Counted from the first letter of the stretch, positions 28,375 through 37,364 are shown. The stretch: DNA of 64,000 nt from CAVTWH01 sp963738365 (GCA_963738365.1 CAVTWH010000007.1:744001-808000), one strand, 5' to 3'. Numbers and translations are program-made. The notes: generated by a model not told the origin, from the sequence alone.

Positions 28375-28416
28375 GTGTGGGGTGAGGGGGGCGGTGCTGG
28401 ACAAAGCACCCGTTGA
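28375..28416 (+). other. Possible 13-codon leaderless leader peptide upstream of the monooxygenase
   Basis: TAGGCT at 28363-28368 is followed by 6 nt and then a GTG at 28375 that opens a 13-codon frame (VWGEGGGAGQSTR) ending at 28416. The spacing equals the leaderless starts elsewhere in the window. The monooxygenase begins 153 nt further on. It may be a translated leader, or simply the 5' end of the mRNA. Confidence 0.35.
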
Positions 28417-28569
28417 CCCACGAGGATGGCGCAGCCGACCCTGATCAGGGGTCGCGCCGGCCGGCGCACGCCTGCCCGGCCGCACCGCTTCGCACCTGCC
28501 CCTCAGGCGTGAAGACCGGCGGCGCCGGTCCTGTCCCGGGGTGGTGCCTGCGCACTGCCGGGAGGTCGG

Positions 28570-29967
28570 GTGAGCGTCGAGGACGCCGACTGGGACACCG
28601 CCGCGGCCACCGCCACCATCTGGCGGGGCAGCCGGCCGGTGTACGACCGGGGCGCAGGTGTCTGCGTGATCGGCGCCGGCGCCAGCGGCCTGGCCGCCAT
28701 CAAGAACCTCGTCGAGCACGGCTTCGACGTGGACTGCTTCGAGCGGGAGACCGGCGTGGCCGGGGCGTGGAACTGGAAGCACGACCGCAGCCCCGTCTAC
28801 GCCAGCACCCACCTCATCTCCTCCAAGCCGTCCACCCAGTACCCCGACTTCCCGATGCCGGACGACTGGCCGGACTATCCGCACCACTCCCGCGTGCTGC
28901 GCTACCTGGAGCGCTACGCCGACCACTTCGACCTGCGCCGGCGCATCTGGTTCGGCACCGAGGTGACCCGCGTCGAGCCCGGCGAGGAGGGCTACTGGGA
29001 CGTCACCACCCGGGGGGCCAGGGGCGGCCGGGAGCGCACCGCCCGGTACGCCGCCGTGGTGGTCGCCAACGGCCACAACTGGTCACCCAACCTGCCCGAC
29101 TACGACGGCCTGCGCGACTACCAGGGCAAAGTCATCCACGCCAGCGCCTACCAGGACCCGGCCCAGCTGCGCGGGCGCAAGGTGCTGGTGATCGGCGCCG
29201 GCAACACCGGCTGTGACATCGCCGTGGAGGCCGCCCAGCAGGCGGCGAAGTGCTGGCACTCGGCGCGCCGGGGCTACTGGTACGCGCCGAAGTTCGTCGG
29301 CGGCCGCCCGTCCGACCAGGTCAACGACGCGCTGCTGCGCTGGCCGCTGCCGGCGCGGCTGCGCCGCTGGCTGCTGCAGCGCACGCTGCGCCGCAGCGTC
29401 GGCGAGCTGACCCGGTTCGGCCTGCCCCGCCCCGACCACCGGCTCGGCGAGACCCACCCGATCGTCAACAGCCAGCTGGTCTACCACCTGGGCCACGGCG
29501 ACCTGACCGCCGTCCCCGACGTGCAGCGCTTCGAGCGCCACTCGGTGCTGCTCACCGACGGCCGGGAGATCGACCCCGACCTGGTGGTACTGGCCACCGG
29601 GTACGCGCCGCGCTTCGACTTCCTGGCCCCGGAGCTGATCGGCGCCGACAGCGACGGCCGGCCCCGGCTGCCGCTGCACGCCTTCTCCCGGGCGTACCCG
29701 ACGCTGTTCGTGGCCGGGCTGGTGCAGCCGGACAGCGGGCTGTTCCCGCTGGTGCACTGGCAGACCGTGGTGATGGCCCGGTGGCTGCGGCTGCGCGAGA
29801 CCGATCCGCGCCGGGCACAGGAATTCTGGGCTGCGGCGTTCCCCACCGGGGAGCGGCTGCACGCCGGTCCGGTCAAGAACACCGGCCGGCACTGGTTCGA
29901 AGTCAGCCACCTGCTCTACCTGCGTGCCCTGCAGCGGCTGGTCAGCGGTCTGGAGGCGACCCGGTGA
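28570..29967 (+). CDS. Flavin-containing monooxygenase
   Basis: Class B flavoprotein monooxygenase of 465 residues. It has the FAD Rossmann motif GAGASG near residue 37, the fingerprint YQGKVIHASAY typical of FMO/BVMO proteins, the NADPH motif GAGNTG and a C-terminal ATGYAPRFDF. It would insert oxygen at a nitrogen, sulfur or carbonyl carbon; the natural substrate is unknown. The GTG at 28570 follows GGGAGG. The stop overlaps the hydrolase start by 4 nt (GTGA), so the two are coupled. A Baeyer-Villiger enzyme plus esterase would be a familiar pairing, but the hydrolase lacks its nucleophile. Confidence 0.87.
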   Translation: MSVEDADWDTAAATATIWRGSRPVYDRGAGVCVIGAGASGLAAIKNLVEHGFDVDCFERETGVAGAWNWKHDRSPVYASTHLISSKPSTQYPDFPMPDDWPDYPHHSRVLRYLERYADHFDLRRRIWFGTEVTRVEPGEEGYWDVTTRGARGGRERTARYAAVVVANGHNWSPNLPDYDGLRDYQGKVIHASAYQDPAQLRGRKVLVIGAGNTGCDIAVEAAQQAAKCWHSARRGYWYAPKFVGGRPSDQVNDALLRWPLPARLRRWLLQRTLRRSVGELTRFGLPRPDHRLGETHPIVNSQLVYHLGHGDLTAVPDVQRFERHSVLLTDGREIDPDLVVLATGYAPRFDFLAPELIGADSDGRPRLPLHAFSRAYPTLFVAGLVQPDSGLFPLVHWQTVVMARWLRLRETDPRRAQEFWAAAFPTGERLHAGPVKNTGRHWFEVSHLLYLRALQRLVSGLEATR

Positions 29968-30776
29968 GCACCTCGATCATCCGTCTGGCCGAGTGGTCGC
30001 GACCGTCCCCGCCGGTCCGCCGGGAAGTCCTGCACGCCGCGCCGGACCTGGACGAGGGGCTGCCGCCGGTGCTGTTCGTCCCCGGCTTCGGCGCCGGTGC
30101 CTGGGTGTACGGCGAGCACTGGCTGGAGCACACCGCGCAGCGCGGCTTCCCGGCGTACGCGATGAGCCTGCGCGGGCACGGGGCCAGCGGCAGCGCGCCG
30201 CGCACCGGCTGGCGGGACTACGTGCACGACGTGGTTCAGGTGGCCGCCGGCCTGCCCCGGCAGGCGGTACTGGTCGGGCACGGGGCCAGCGCCCTGGTGG
30301 TGGCGCATGCGCTGGCCCGCTACCCGGCCCGGGCGGCGGTGCTGCTCGCCCCGGTCGCCGGTGGGCCGGGCGCGGCGGCCAGCGCCGCGCTGGCCAACCC
30401 GTCCGGTGTGCTACCGGCGCTGTTCGGTGGCCGGCTGCGCCCGGCGCGCGGGCAGCTGTTCAGCCGGGAGCTGCCGACCAGCGTGGCGCGCGGGTACGCC
30501 GCCCGGTGGGGTCGCGCCGCCCGGCGCGCCCAGTGGCGGCTGCTGCGCCCGGGTACCCCGGACTCGCCGGTGGGTGATCCGCCGGTGCTGGTGGTCGGCT
30601 CCCCGGACGACCGGATCGCACCGGCCGCCGCGCTGAACCGGGCCGCCCGCGGCTTCGGCGCGGCGCCGCTGCTCTTCCCCGGCATGGGGCACGCGATGAT
30701 GCTGGACGCCCGCTGGCAGGAGCCGATCGACGCGATCCTCGACTGGCTCACCAAAGGCGGCCAGCGGCTGTCCTGA
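29964..30776 (+). CDS. Alpha/beta hydrolase-fold protein lacking the nucleophile serine
   Basis: 270 residues with the alpha/beta-hydrolase layout: VLFVPGFGAGAW (oxyanion region), RGHGASG, an acid in SPDDRIAP and a late His in PGMGHAMM. At the nucleophile elbow, where GHSXG is expected, the sequence reads VGHGASALVVAHAL, so the catalytic Ser is replaced by Gly. The DNA is clear at this point and the frame is open on both sides. It may be a non-hydrolytic member (binding, oxygenase- or lyase-type) or use another residue such as the Ser two positions later. Coupled to the flavin monooxygenase by a 4-nt overlap. Confidence 0.8.
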   Translation: MSTSIIRLAEWSRPSPPVRREVLHAAPDLDEGLPPVLFVPGFGAGAWVYGEHWLEHTAQRGFPAYAMSLRGHGASGSAPRTGWRDYVHDVVQVAAGLPRQAVLVGHGASALVVAHALARYPARAAVLLAPVAGGPGAAASAALANPSGVLPALFGGRLRPARGQLFSRELPTSVARGYAARWGRAARRAQWRLLRPGTPDSPVGDPPVLVVGSPDDRIAPAAALNRAARGFGAAPLLFPGMGHAMMLDARWQEPIDAILDWLTKGGQRLS

Positions 30777-30788
30777 CCAGCGCACGGG

Positions 30789-31667
30789 TCAGACGACCGC
30801 ACCGTCGTCGGAGTCCCACGGGTCGTCGTCGTCATCGCCGGGGCGCAGCCGCCAGATCAGCGCCACGAAGCCGCCCAGGATGCCACAGAACCCCAGCACC
30901 ATGGCGAAGGTCTGGTCCACCGGAATCAGCGTCGGATTGAAGAACACCACCACGCCGGCGACGATCGACAGCACCGCGGCGGCGGTTGCCGGAGCGATCC
31001 GGGGCAGCGGTGGCGGTGGCGGCGGCGTGTACCCCTCGTCGTCATCGTCGTCGTCGTCGGGGTCCAGGCCGGCGCCCATGCTGTCCAGCCCGTCGAGCAG
31101 GCCGCTGTCGTCGGTGGGGGAGCGCCAGCCGTCCGGCTGGATGGTGCTGTCCTGCCAGCGGCGCAGCTGCTGCCCGGCGCCGGCCGTGGCCGGGCCGTCG
31201 CCGGCCGGGTCGCGGTCGACCCGCCGGGGCAGGTCCTCGGCGGCCGGCCAGGTGGTGCCGTCGGCGTCCCGGTCGTAGCCGGCGACGATCGCCGCGAAGA
31301 GGTCGTCGATGCCCTGGTCGCCGAGTTCGGGGGCGACCGGCGCCTCCGTGCCATCCCGGACCGGGGCGGCCGGCGGGCCGGTGCCGGCCTCGACCTCGGC
31401 GCCGGCCACCTGGTCCAGGTAGGCACGGGCGGTGTCCAGGTGGGCGCGGTCGACGTAGAGCCGGTCGGTGGGGCGGGACGGCAGGGTGGTGGTACGCGTG
31501 ATCGGGTGCAGATCGGCCGCCGGTTGCAGATAGGCGGCGATGCCGCGCAGCCCGAGGACGTCCAGCAGGTGCTCGCCGACCCGCGGGTCGACATCGCCGG
31601 CGACCGCGTACTCCGTGGCCACCAGGCCGTTGTCCCGCCGTCCCCGACGGGCACCACCCGACGTCAC
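30789..31667 (-). CDS. Membrane protein of unknown function with acidic linker
   Basis: 292 residues. The N-terminal part (EYAVAGDVDPRVGEHLLDVLGLRGIAAYLQPA, LYVDRAHLDTARAYL) forms a small domain. A long disordered linker follows with an Asp run (seven Asp) and a Pro run (six), then two transmembrane helices near the C-terminus (about residues 230-250 and 260-280) and an acidic tail. I choose the GTG at 31667 because GGGGAGG lies 5 nt upstream; the longer frame to 31799 starts in low-complexity sequence. It converges on the hydrolase with a 12-nt gap. No function assigned. Confidence 0.7.
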   Translation of the reverse strand: MTSGGARRGRRDNGLVATEYAVAGDVDPRVGEHLLDVLGLRGIAAYLQPAADLHPITRTTTLPSRPTDRLYVDRAHLDTARAYLDQVAGAEVEAGTGPPAAPVRDGTEAPVAPELGDQGIDDLFAAIVAGYDRDADGTTWPAAEDLPRRVDRDPAGDGPATAGAGQQLRRWQDSTIQPDGWRSPTDDSGLLDGLDSMGAGLDPDDDDDDDEGYTPPPPPPLPRIAPATAAAVLSIVAGVVVFFNPTLIPVDQTFAMVLGFCGILGGFVALIWRLRPGDDDDDPWDSDDGAVV

Positions 31668-31951
31668 AGCGCCTCCCCTCAGTCCCCGTTGATCGACCGG
31701 CGATCCGGCGGCCGTCCGCCGCACCGCTGCGCCGGGGTGTGCCCGGTGGCGGTTCGGCGATCGGCCGGACCAGATTTGCCCAGGCTTGAATCCTGACACG
31801 GCTGCGCCGGAACGGGGAGTCCGTTGTGGGCCGGGGTACCGGGTCCGTAGGCTCAGGGCGTCGAGGCCGTGCGGGGCGCCCGGTCGTCTTCGTGCTGCCG
31901 GGCCGCAACGTGGCGGGGATACTGTCGGCGGGGCATCGAGAAGGGACGGGT

Positions 31952-32674
31952 GTGCTGTACTGGTTGCTCAAGTACATCCTGCTGGGCCCCTGGTTGCGAT
32001 TGATCTTCTGGCCCAGGGTCGAGGGGCGCGACAACGTCCCCGCTCACGGCGCGGCGATCATCGCGAGTAACCACCTGTCCTTCTCCGACTCGATCTTCAT
32101 GCCGCTGATGGTGAAGCGGAAGGTGACCTTCGTGGCCAAGGCCGAGTACTTCACCGGCAAGGGTCTCAAAGGCTTCATCTCCCGGGCCTTCTTCACCGGC
32201 ACCGGCACCATCCCGGTGGACCGCTCCGGCGGCCGGGCCGCCCAGGCGGCCCTCGACACCGGCCTGCGCGTGCTGCGCGAGGGCAAGCTCTTCGGCATCT
32301 ACCCGGAAGGCACCCGGTCCCCGGACGGCCGGCTCTACCGCGGCAAGACCGGAGTGGCCCGGCTGGCCCTGGAGAGCGGCGCCCCGGTCATCCCGGTGGT
32401 GATGCTCAACGCCGACAAGCTCCAGCCACCGGGCAAGGCGCTGCCCCGGCTGATGCGCCCGCACATCCGGTTCGGCAAGCCGATCACCTTCGAGCGCTAC
32501 GCCGGCCTGGCCGGCGACCGGTTCGTCGAGCGGGCGGTCACCGACGAGATCATGTACGAGCTGATGGAGCTCTCCGGCCGCGAATACGTCGACGTCTACG
32601 CCGCGAAGGTGAAGAGCGCCAAGCCGGCCCCCCGTACCCCGGAGAGCGAACCGCCCACCGCCGTCGCCGCCTGA
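31952..32674 (+). CDS. plsC: 1-acyl-sn-glycerol-3-phosphate acyltransferase (PlsC)
   Basis: Membrane-associated acyltransferase of 240 residues that acylates lysophosphatidate in phospholipid synthesis. The catalytic NHLSFSD (HX4D motif) and substrate-binding EGTRSPDG are present, with an N-terminal hydrophobic segment (LLKYILLGPWLRLIFW). The position corresponds to Rv2182c. I choose the GTG at 31952 with AAGGGA 5 nt upstream; the frame continues 42 codons further up but that part is low quality. It converges on the cyclase gene with a 9-nt gap. Confidence 0.88.
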   Translation: MLYWLLKYILLGPWLRLIFWPRVEGRDNVPAHGAAIIASNHLSFSDSIFMPLMVKRKVTFVAKAEYFTGKGLKGFISRAFFTGTGTIPVDRSGGRAAQAALDTGLRVLREGKLFGIYPEGTRSPDGRLYRGKTGVARLALESGAPVIPVVMLNADKLQPPGKALPRLMRPHIRFGKPITFERYAGLAGDRFVERAVTDEIMYELMELSGREYVDVYAAKVKSAKPAPRTPESEPPTAVAA

Positions 32675-32683
32675 CCGCCCCGG

Positions 32684-35260
32684 TCAGCCGGGCGGCGCCA
32701 CCGCGCCGACCTGTGCCACCAGTGCCTGCGCGCGCAGCCGCAGCTCGGCGTGGCCCAGCCGGTCGGCCAGGTCGGCCGCGGCGGTGGCGGCCAGGCTGGC
32801 CGGCTCGTACTCCCGGCCGGCGAGGTGGGCGTGCGCCAGGTCGAGCAGGGCGGCGGCCTTCTCGACGCGCTCCGGCAGCGAGTCGTAGAGCTCCACGGCC
32901 CGGTCCAGGTGCCCGAGCGCCTCGGCCCGGTCGGTGACCACCCCGGCGAGCAGGTGACTGGCCCGCGCGGCCAGCGTGCGCGCCGGTGCGTCCCCGGTCG
33001 AGCCGGCCAGTTTCGCCAGCCGGGCCGGGCCGTCCTGGGCCGCGAACGCCTCCCGCCCGTCGGCCAGGTCCAGCTCCAGCTCCAGCAGCTCTACCGCCGG
33101 CTCCAGCGGCAGGTCCAGCTCCCGGATACGGGTCAGCCAGCGCCGGGCCTCGGGGCGCGCCCCGTGCGCCAGCGCCGACCGGGCGGCCGCCTGCAGGTCG
33201 GCGCCGGCGGCGCGGGCGTACCCGGCCGGCTCCGCGCCCGTCTGCCGGGCCAGCAGGTACGCCGCATAGCGGTGCTGGGCCAGGGCGGCCAGCAGCGCTG
33301 TCGGTGGGTTACCGGGCAGCGCCGCGGTCAGCCACCCGGCGGTGCGCTGGTGCCGGCCGAGCCGCTCGGCCCGGGGCAGCCGGTGGTAGCAGACGTCCCG
33401 GACGAGCACGTGGCGGAACCGGTACTCGCCGTGCCCCGGCAGGGTGGCGGCCGGCTGTTCGCGGATCAGGTCCCGCTGCTCCAGCCGGCGCAGGGCGCGC
33501 TCCACCACGTCGACCGGCCGGCCCAGCGCCGCGGCCACCGCCTCCGGCCAGAAGTGCCGGCCCACCACGGCGGCCGCCTGCAGCACCGCGCGGTCGGCCG
33601 GCTCCAGCAGGTCCAGCCGGTTGGCGATGACCGCCTGGACGTTGTCGGGCATCGGCGGCGCGGTGTCCCCGGTGGTGCTCCAGGCGGCCACGTCGGGGCC
33701 GAGCTGACCGCGCTCCAGCAGCATGCGGACGTACTCCTGGGCGTAGAGCGGGTTGCCGTCGGCCAGCTCCACCAGGGGGTACGGGGTGGTGGCGGCGAAC
33801 GCCGAGCCGAACATCAGCGCGTACATGGAGCTGATGTCGCTGTCCCGCAACGGGTTGAGCGCCAGCGACAGGGTGCCGCCGATGGTAGCGGCGAACCTCG
33901 GGTACCGGTCTCGCAGCTGGGGCCGGCCGGTACAGACGATCAGCAGCGGCAGCCCGCGCGCCGAGGTGGCCAGCAGCTCGACGAAGTGCAGCAGCCGCTC
34001 GTCGGCCCAGTGCAGGTCCTCGAAGACCAGCACGGTGGGGCGCTGGGCGGCCAGCGCCAGCACGAACCGGCGCCAGGCCAGTTCGGCGTCGGCGGCGCTG
34101 GGCGCGGCGCCGGTCGGGGCGAGCAGCGGGCGCAGCGCCCGGGCCAGCGCGTCGGCCTCCCCGGCCGGTACCAGTTCGCCCAGCGTCGCGGTGAGCCGGA
34201 CGGCCACGGTGTCCGGGTCGTCGGCGGCGGCCAGCCCGGCCCGGGTACGCACCATGTCGGCGAAGGCCGCGTAGGTGACCTCCTCGCCGAACGGCGGGCA
34301 GTGCCCGACCAGCCAGCAGACGGCCGGCTCGCGCTGCCGGGCGGCCAGCCGGGACAGCTCGCGCAGCAGCCGGGACTTGCCGATACCCGCCTCGCCGAGG
34401 ACCGTGACCAGCTGGGGCGTGCTGCTGCGTACCGTCCGGTAGAGGGCGTTGACCAGCAGCGAGCGTTCGTGTTCCCGACCCACCATGGGGCTGGATTCGG
34501 AGTCGGTGGCCGGCGCCCCGGCCTGCCGGGCGGCCACCGCCAGCCAGACCGTGCTGGGCGCCGAGTGGCCGCGCAGGGTGACCGGCGGCCGCCCCTGATA
34601 TTCGACGTCGGCGCTGGTGGCGGCGTAGCTGGTGGCGCAGGCCAGGACGCCGCCGGGCGGGGCCAGCGCCTGCAGCCGGGCGGCCGTGTTGACCACGTCG
34701 CCGGCCAGGATGGCCTGCCCGCCGTCGCGCGCGGCGGCCACGTCGACCAGCGCCTCGCCGGTGGCCACGCCGACCCGGAACCGTAGCCCGCTGGTCCGCC
34801 CGGCGCCGTGGCCGAGGACGGCCTGTAGCTCCAGCCCGGCGCGCACGCAGCGCAGCGGGTCGTTCTCGGTGGCCACCGGGGCGCCGAAGAGCGCCATCAC
34901 CGCGTCGCCGATGTACTTCTCCACCACGCCGCCGTAGTGGCCCACCACCCGGCGGACCACCCCGAAGTACTCGTTCTGCAGCGCGCGTACCTGCTCGGGG
35001 TCGCTGCGCTCGCCGAAGTCGGTGAACTCCACCATGTCGACGAAGAGCACGCTGACCCGGCGCCGGTCCTCCTGGGGCAGCCGGCCGTCGGCGGCCGGAC
35101 CGCCGGCCGCGTCCAGGCCGCGTCCGCAGCCGGAGCAGAAGGCTGTCCCGGCGGGCGCGGAGCGTCCACAGTGGACACAGCCGGATCGCAGGATGACGCC
35201 GCAACCCGCGCAGAAGCGGTCGTCGGCCTCCGCTGGGCGCGCGCAGTTGGGGCAGGTCAC
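32684..35260 (-). CDS. Class III nucleotide cyclase / AAA ATPase / TPR regulator with double zinc ribbon
   Basis: A large cytoplasmic regulator, 858 residues. In order: two zinc ribbons (Cys3, 6, 17, 20 and Cys28, 31, 42, 45); a class III cyclase domain with both metal Asp (Asp75 in FVDMVEF and Asp119 in YIGDAVMA), the purine-binding Lys115 and the catalytic GDVVNTAARL; an AAA ATPase with Walker A GEAGIGKS and Walker B LVFEDLHWAD; and a C-terminal Ala-rich TPR-like region. The cyclase appears competent to make cAMP. The ATPase-TPR half resembles the signal-transduction STAND proteins. The start GTG at 35260 has GGAGGGG upstream. A perfect inverted repeat lies just ahead. Confidence 0.88.
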   Translation of the reverse strand: MTCPNCARPAEADDRFCAGCGVILRSGCVHCGRSAPAGTAFCSGCGRGLDAAGGPAADGRLPQEDRRRVSVLFVDMVEFTDFGERSDPEQVRALQNEYFGVVRRVVGHYGGVVEKYIGDAVMALFGAPVATENDPLRCVRAGLELQAVLGHGAGRTSGLRFRVGVATGEALVDVAAARDGGQAILAGDVVNTAARLQALAPPGGVLACATSYAATSADVEYQGRPPVTLRGHSAPSTVWLAVAARQAGAPATDSESSPMVGREHERSLLVNALYRTVRSSTPQLVTVLGEAGIGKSRLLRELSRLAARQREPAVCWLVGHCPPFGEEVTYAAFADMVRTRAGLAAADDPDTVAVRLTATLGELVPAGEADALARALRPLLAPTGAAPSAADAELAWRRFVLALAAQRPTVLVFEDLHWADERLLHFVELLATSARGLPLLIVCTGRPQLRDRYPRFAATIGGTLSLALNPLRDSDISSMYALMFGSAFAATTPYPLVELADGNPLYAQEYVRMLLERGQLGPDVAAWSTTGDTAPPMPDNVQAVIANRLDLLEPADRAVLQAAAVVGRHFWPEAVAAALGRPVDVVERALRRLEQRDLIREQPAATLPGHGEYRFRHVLVRDVCYHRLPRAERLGRHQRTAGWLTAALPGNPPTALLAALAQHRYAAYLLARQTGAEPAGYARAAGADLQAAARSALAHGARPEARRWLTRIRELDLPLEPAVELLELELDLADGREAFAAQDGPARLAKLAGSTGDAPARTLAARASHLLAGVVTDRAEALGHLDRAVELYDSLPERVEKAAALLDLAHAHLAGREYEPASLAATAAADLADRLGHAELRLRAQALVAQVGAVAPPG

Positions 35261-35282
35261 GGTGGGCCCCTCCGTTGTCCGG

Positions 35283-35308
35283 GCGGCGTGCTAATGGTGG
35301 CACGCCGC
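35283..35308. promoter_or_regulatory. Perfect 9-bp inverted repeat upstream of the cyclase gene
   Basis: GCGGCGTGC and GCACGCCGC are separated by 8 bases, 22 nt before the cyclase start. It could be an operator or a 5'-UTR hairpin. Confidence 0.5.
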
Positions 35309-35436
35309 GCCGGTGGCGAGAAGTGCCCACGCGGCCACCATCGCTCGGCCCGGGGGGCCGGCGTTCGGCCCACCCGGGACGGTCGGCATCCGGCCCGGCC
35401 TGGCAGGGGATTGGTACCCGGCCCGACGGGACCGGG

Positions 35437-36183
35437 TCAGCGTTCGGACATGCCGGCCCGGCGGCGCAGCGCGGCCAGGTCGATCACCACGATCCGCCGG
35501 CCCTCGGTGCGCAGCCAGCCGCGCGCCGCGAACGAACCGATCGCCTGGTTGACGCTCTGCCGCGAGCCGCCGGCCATCTCGGCCAGCTGGCTCTGGTTGA
35601 GCTCGATGGTGACCATCGGCGCCGGGTTGTCGCCGGCCAGCCGGACCAGCGTCTTGGCCACCCGGCCGGGCAGGTCGAGGAAGACGTGGTCGGCGTTCTG
35701 CTCGGTGAGCCGGCGGATCAACTGGCCGAGCGAGCGCATCACGGCGTCCAGGATGCGCGGGTTGACGTGCACCAGCTCGATGAAGGCCTGCCGGGACAGG
35801 GCCAGCGCGGCGCAGTCCTCGATCGCCTCGGCGGAGGCGGACCGGGCGGCGCCGTCCAGCAGCGACACCTCGCCCAGCACCTCCGGCGGGCGGACCACGT
35901 TGAGCACGGCGCGTTCGCCGCTGGCCGAGGTGCGGAACACCGCGACCGCGCCGCGGCGCAGCACGATCAGCGACTCGCCCGGGTCATTTTCGACGAAGAG
36001 CAACTGCCCTTTGCGGTACGTGCGCGGCACGGCGGCGGCGATGACGCGGTGGCGTACCTCCGGCTCCAGCGACGCGAACATCTCCACTCCGGTCAGCGCG
36101 TCGGCGTACTCCGGCTGCCTAGCATCCACGAGCCGGCCCTCCCAGTGCGGCGTGCTCGGTGCGGGCAGCGGCGCTGCCCCCAC
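35437..36183 (-). CDS. Crp/Fnr family transcriptional regulator
   Basis: 248 residues: an N-terminal cyclic-nucleotide-binding fold (FASLEPEVRHRVIAAAVPRTY, GESLIVLRRGAVAVFRT, GEVSLLDGAARSASAEA, whose Arg lies in the phosphate-binding region), a dimerisation helix and a C-terminal winged helix (LNQSQLAEMAGGSRQSVNQAI). It could respond to cAMP, and the neighbouring cyclase makes that attractive. An N-terminal extension of about 25 residues precedes the domain; an internal start near residue 20 is possible. Confidence 0.88.
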   Translation of the reverse strand: MGAAPLPAPSTPHWEGRLVDARQPEYADALTGVEMFASLEPEVRHRVIAAAVPRTYRKGQLLFVENDPGESLIVLRRGAVAVFRTSASGERAVLNVVRPPEVLGEVSLLDGAARSASAEAIEDCAALALSRQAFIELVHVNPRILDAVMRSLGQLIRRLTEQNADHVFLDLPGRVAKTLVRLAGDNPAPMVTIELNQSQLAEMAGGSRQSVNQAIGSFAARGWLRTEGRRIVVIDLAALRRRAGMSER

Positions 36184-36458
36184 GTGTGTCCCCCCGGCTG
36201 GCGGCCGGGGCCCGCCCCGTACCGCCCGGTTGCGTTGTCGCAGGCTGGGGCGGGCGGACGGTAGTTCAGATCATGTCGCGGGTGCGCCCGCTTGTATACC
36301 CCCCGTGTGCGGCGAGTCGACATCCGTGAACGATGACCCGGGGCAGGTTATCCGGTCCTGCGCCGAGGGACCGAATCGGCGGGTAACGGCGCGATAACAC
36401 AACGGTCCGGGGTGTCGGGGGTGCACCGGTGCCCGGTCACCGTCCGATAATCAGCGCC
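36184..36458. promoter_or_regulatory. Divergent promoter region, Crp gene and kinase-like gene
   Basis: 275 bases without a gene. It contains TATACA-like sequence near 36293-36299 oriented for the Crp gene, and GATAAT at 36445-36450, 8 nt before the GTG at 36459. A Crp-type regulator could control this gap. Confidence 0.45.
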
Positions 36459-37364
36459 GTGGTCACGGCGCTGCACCTGGACTCGACGGTACGCACCATG
36501 TGGCACCGTCGGATCGAGGACCGTACGGCGCTGGGCGCCTGCGTCTGGCGGCTGCGGCTGGCCGGCGACCCGCCCGGCACCGTGGTCGCCAAGTGGGTCC
36601 CGGACGCCGGCCGGGACCGGCTCCTCGGCGGCCTGGCCGCCGCCGCCCGGCTGGCCCGGGGCTCCTCGGCAGTGCCTGCGGCGCCGCTGCCCACGGGTGT
36701 GGCGATCCGCGCGGTGAACGGCGCCAGCTGGGTACCGCTGCACGGCGGTGCGCTGGTGCTGCTGGCCGACGTACCGGGGCGGGCGCTGGAGCCGGCCGAC
36801 CCGGTCGAGGCGCAGCTGTGGGGCGACGCGCTGGGCCGGCTGCACCGGGACCTGGCCGGGTTCGCGGACCCGCGGCTGCCCCTGCTGGGGCGGCCCGATC
36901 CGGCGGGCGTACACCTGCGGGTGGCGCCCTGGCTGCCGGACGCGGTGGCCGAGGCGGGCGCGGCGCTGGTCCGGCTGACCGTCACCGACCGGCTCAGCTA
37001 CGGCGTGCTGCACGGCGACCCGGATCCGGGCGCGTTCCGGCTGGACCGGGCGACCGGGCGGATCGGCGTGGTGGGGTGGGGCCGGGCCGCCACCGGCCTG
37101 CTGCTGTCCGATGTGGCCGCGGCCGTCTGCCGGCTGGGCGGCAGCCTCCGGGCCGGCGGCTTCCTGGCCGGCTACCTGGCCGCGGCGCCGCTGACGGTGG
37201 GGGAGCTGACCGCCGGCCTGGCCGTGCTGCTGCGCTGCCGGCTGGCCGGCCGGGCCGCCGAGCTGGCCCGTCGGCTGCACGCCGGGGACAGCCCGGACGC
37301 AGCCGCCGACCTGAGCCGGCTGGCCGGCATCCGGGCCGAACTCGCGGTGGTCGCGGCGTCCTGA
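36459..37364 (+). CDS. Aminoglycoside-phosphotransferase/choline-kinase-like protein, catalytic motifs degenerate
   Basis: 301 residues with the APH/ChoK fold: a Lys in VVAKWVPDAG, a hinge region (LVLLADVPGRALEP) and the catalytic-loop equivalent YGVLHGDPDPGAFRL. The metal-binding Asp that follows in active enzymes (IDW-type motif) reads GVVGWG here, so the second metal ligand is missing, and the loop Asn is absent. The protein may be a pseudokinase or use an altered mechanism. A GTG at 36459 after GATAAT is the likely start; a longer frame to 36429 is not supported. Confidence 0.65.
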   Translation: MVTALHLDSTVRTMWHRRIEDRTALGACVWRLRLAGDPPGTVVAKWVPDAGRDRLLGGLAAAARLARGSSAVPAAPLPTGVAIRAVNGASWVPLHGGALVLLADVPGRALEPADPVEAQLWGDALGRLHRDLAGFADPRLPLLGRPDPAGVHLRVAPWLPDAVAEAGAALVRLTVTDRLSYGVLHGDPDPGAFRLDRATGRIGVVGWGRAATGLLLSDVAAAVCRLGGSLRAGGFLAGYLAAAPLTVGELTAGLAVLLRCRLAGRAAELARRLHAGDSPDAAADLSRLAGIRAELAVVAAS

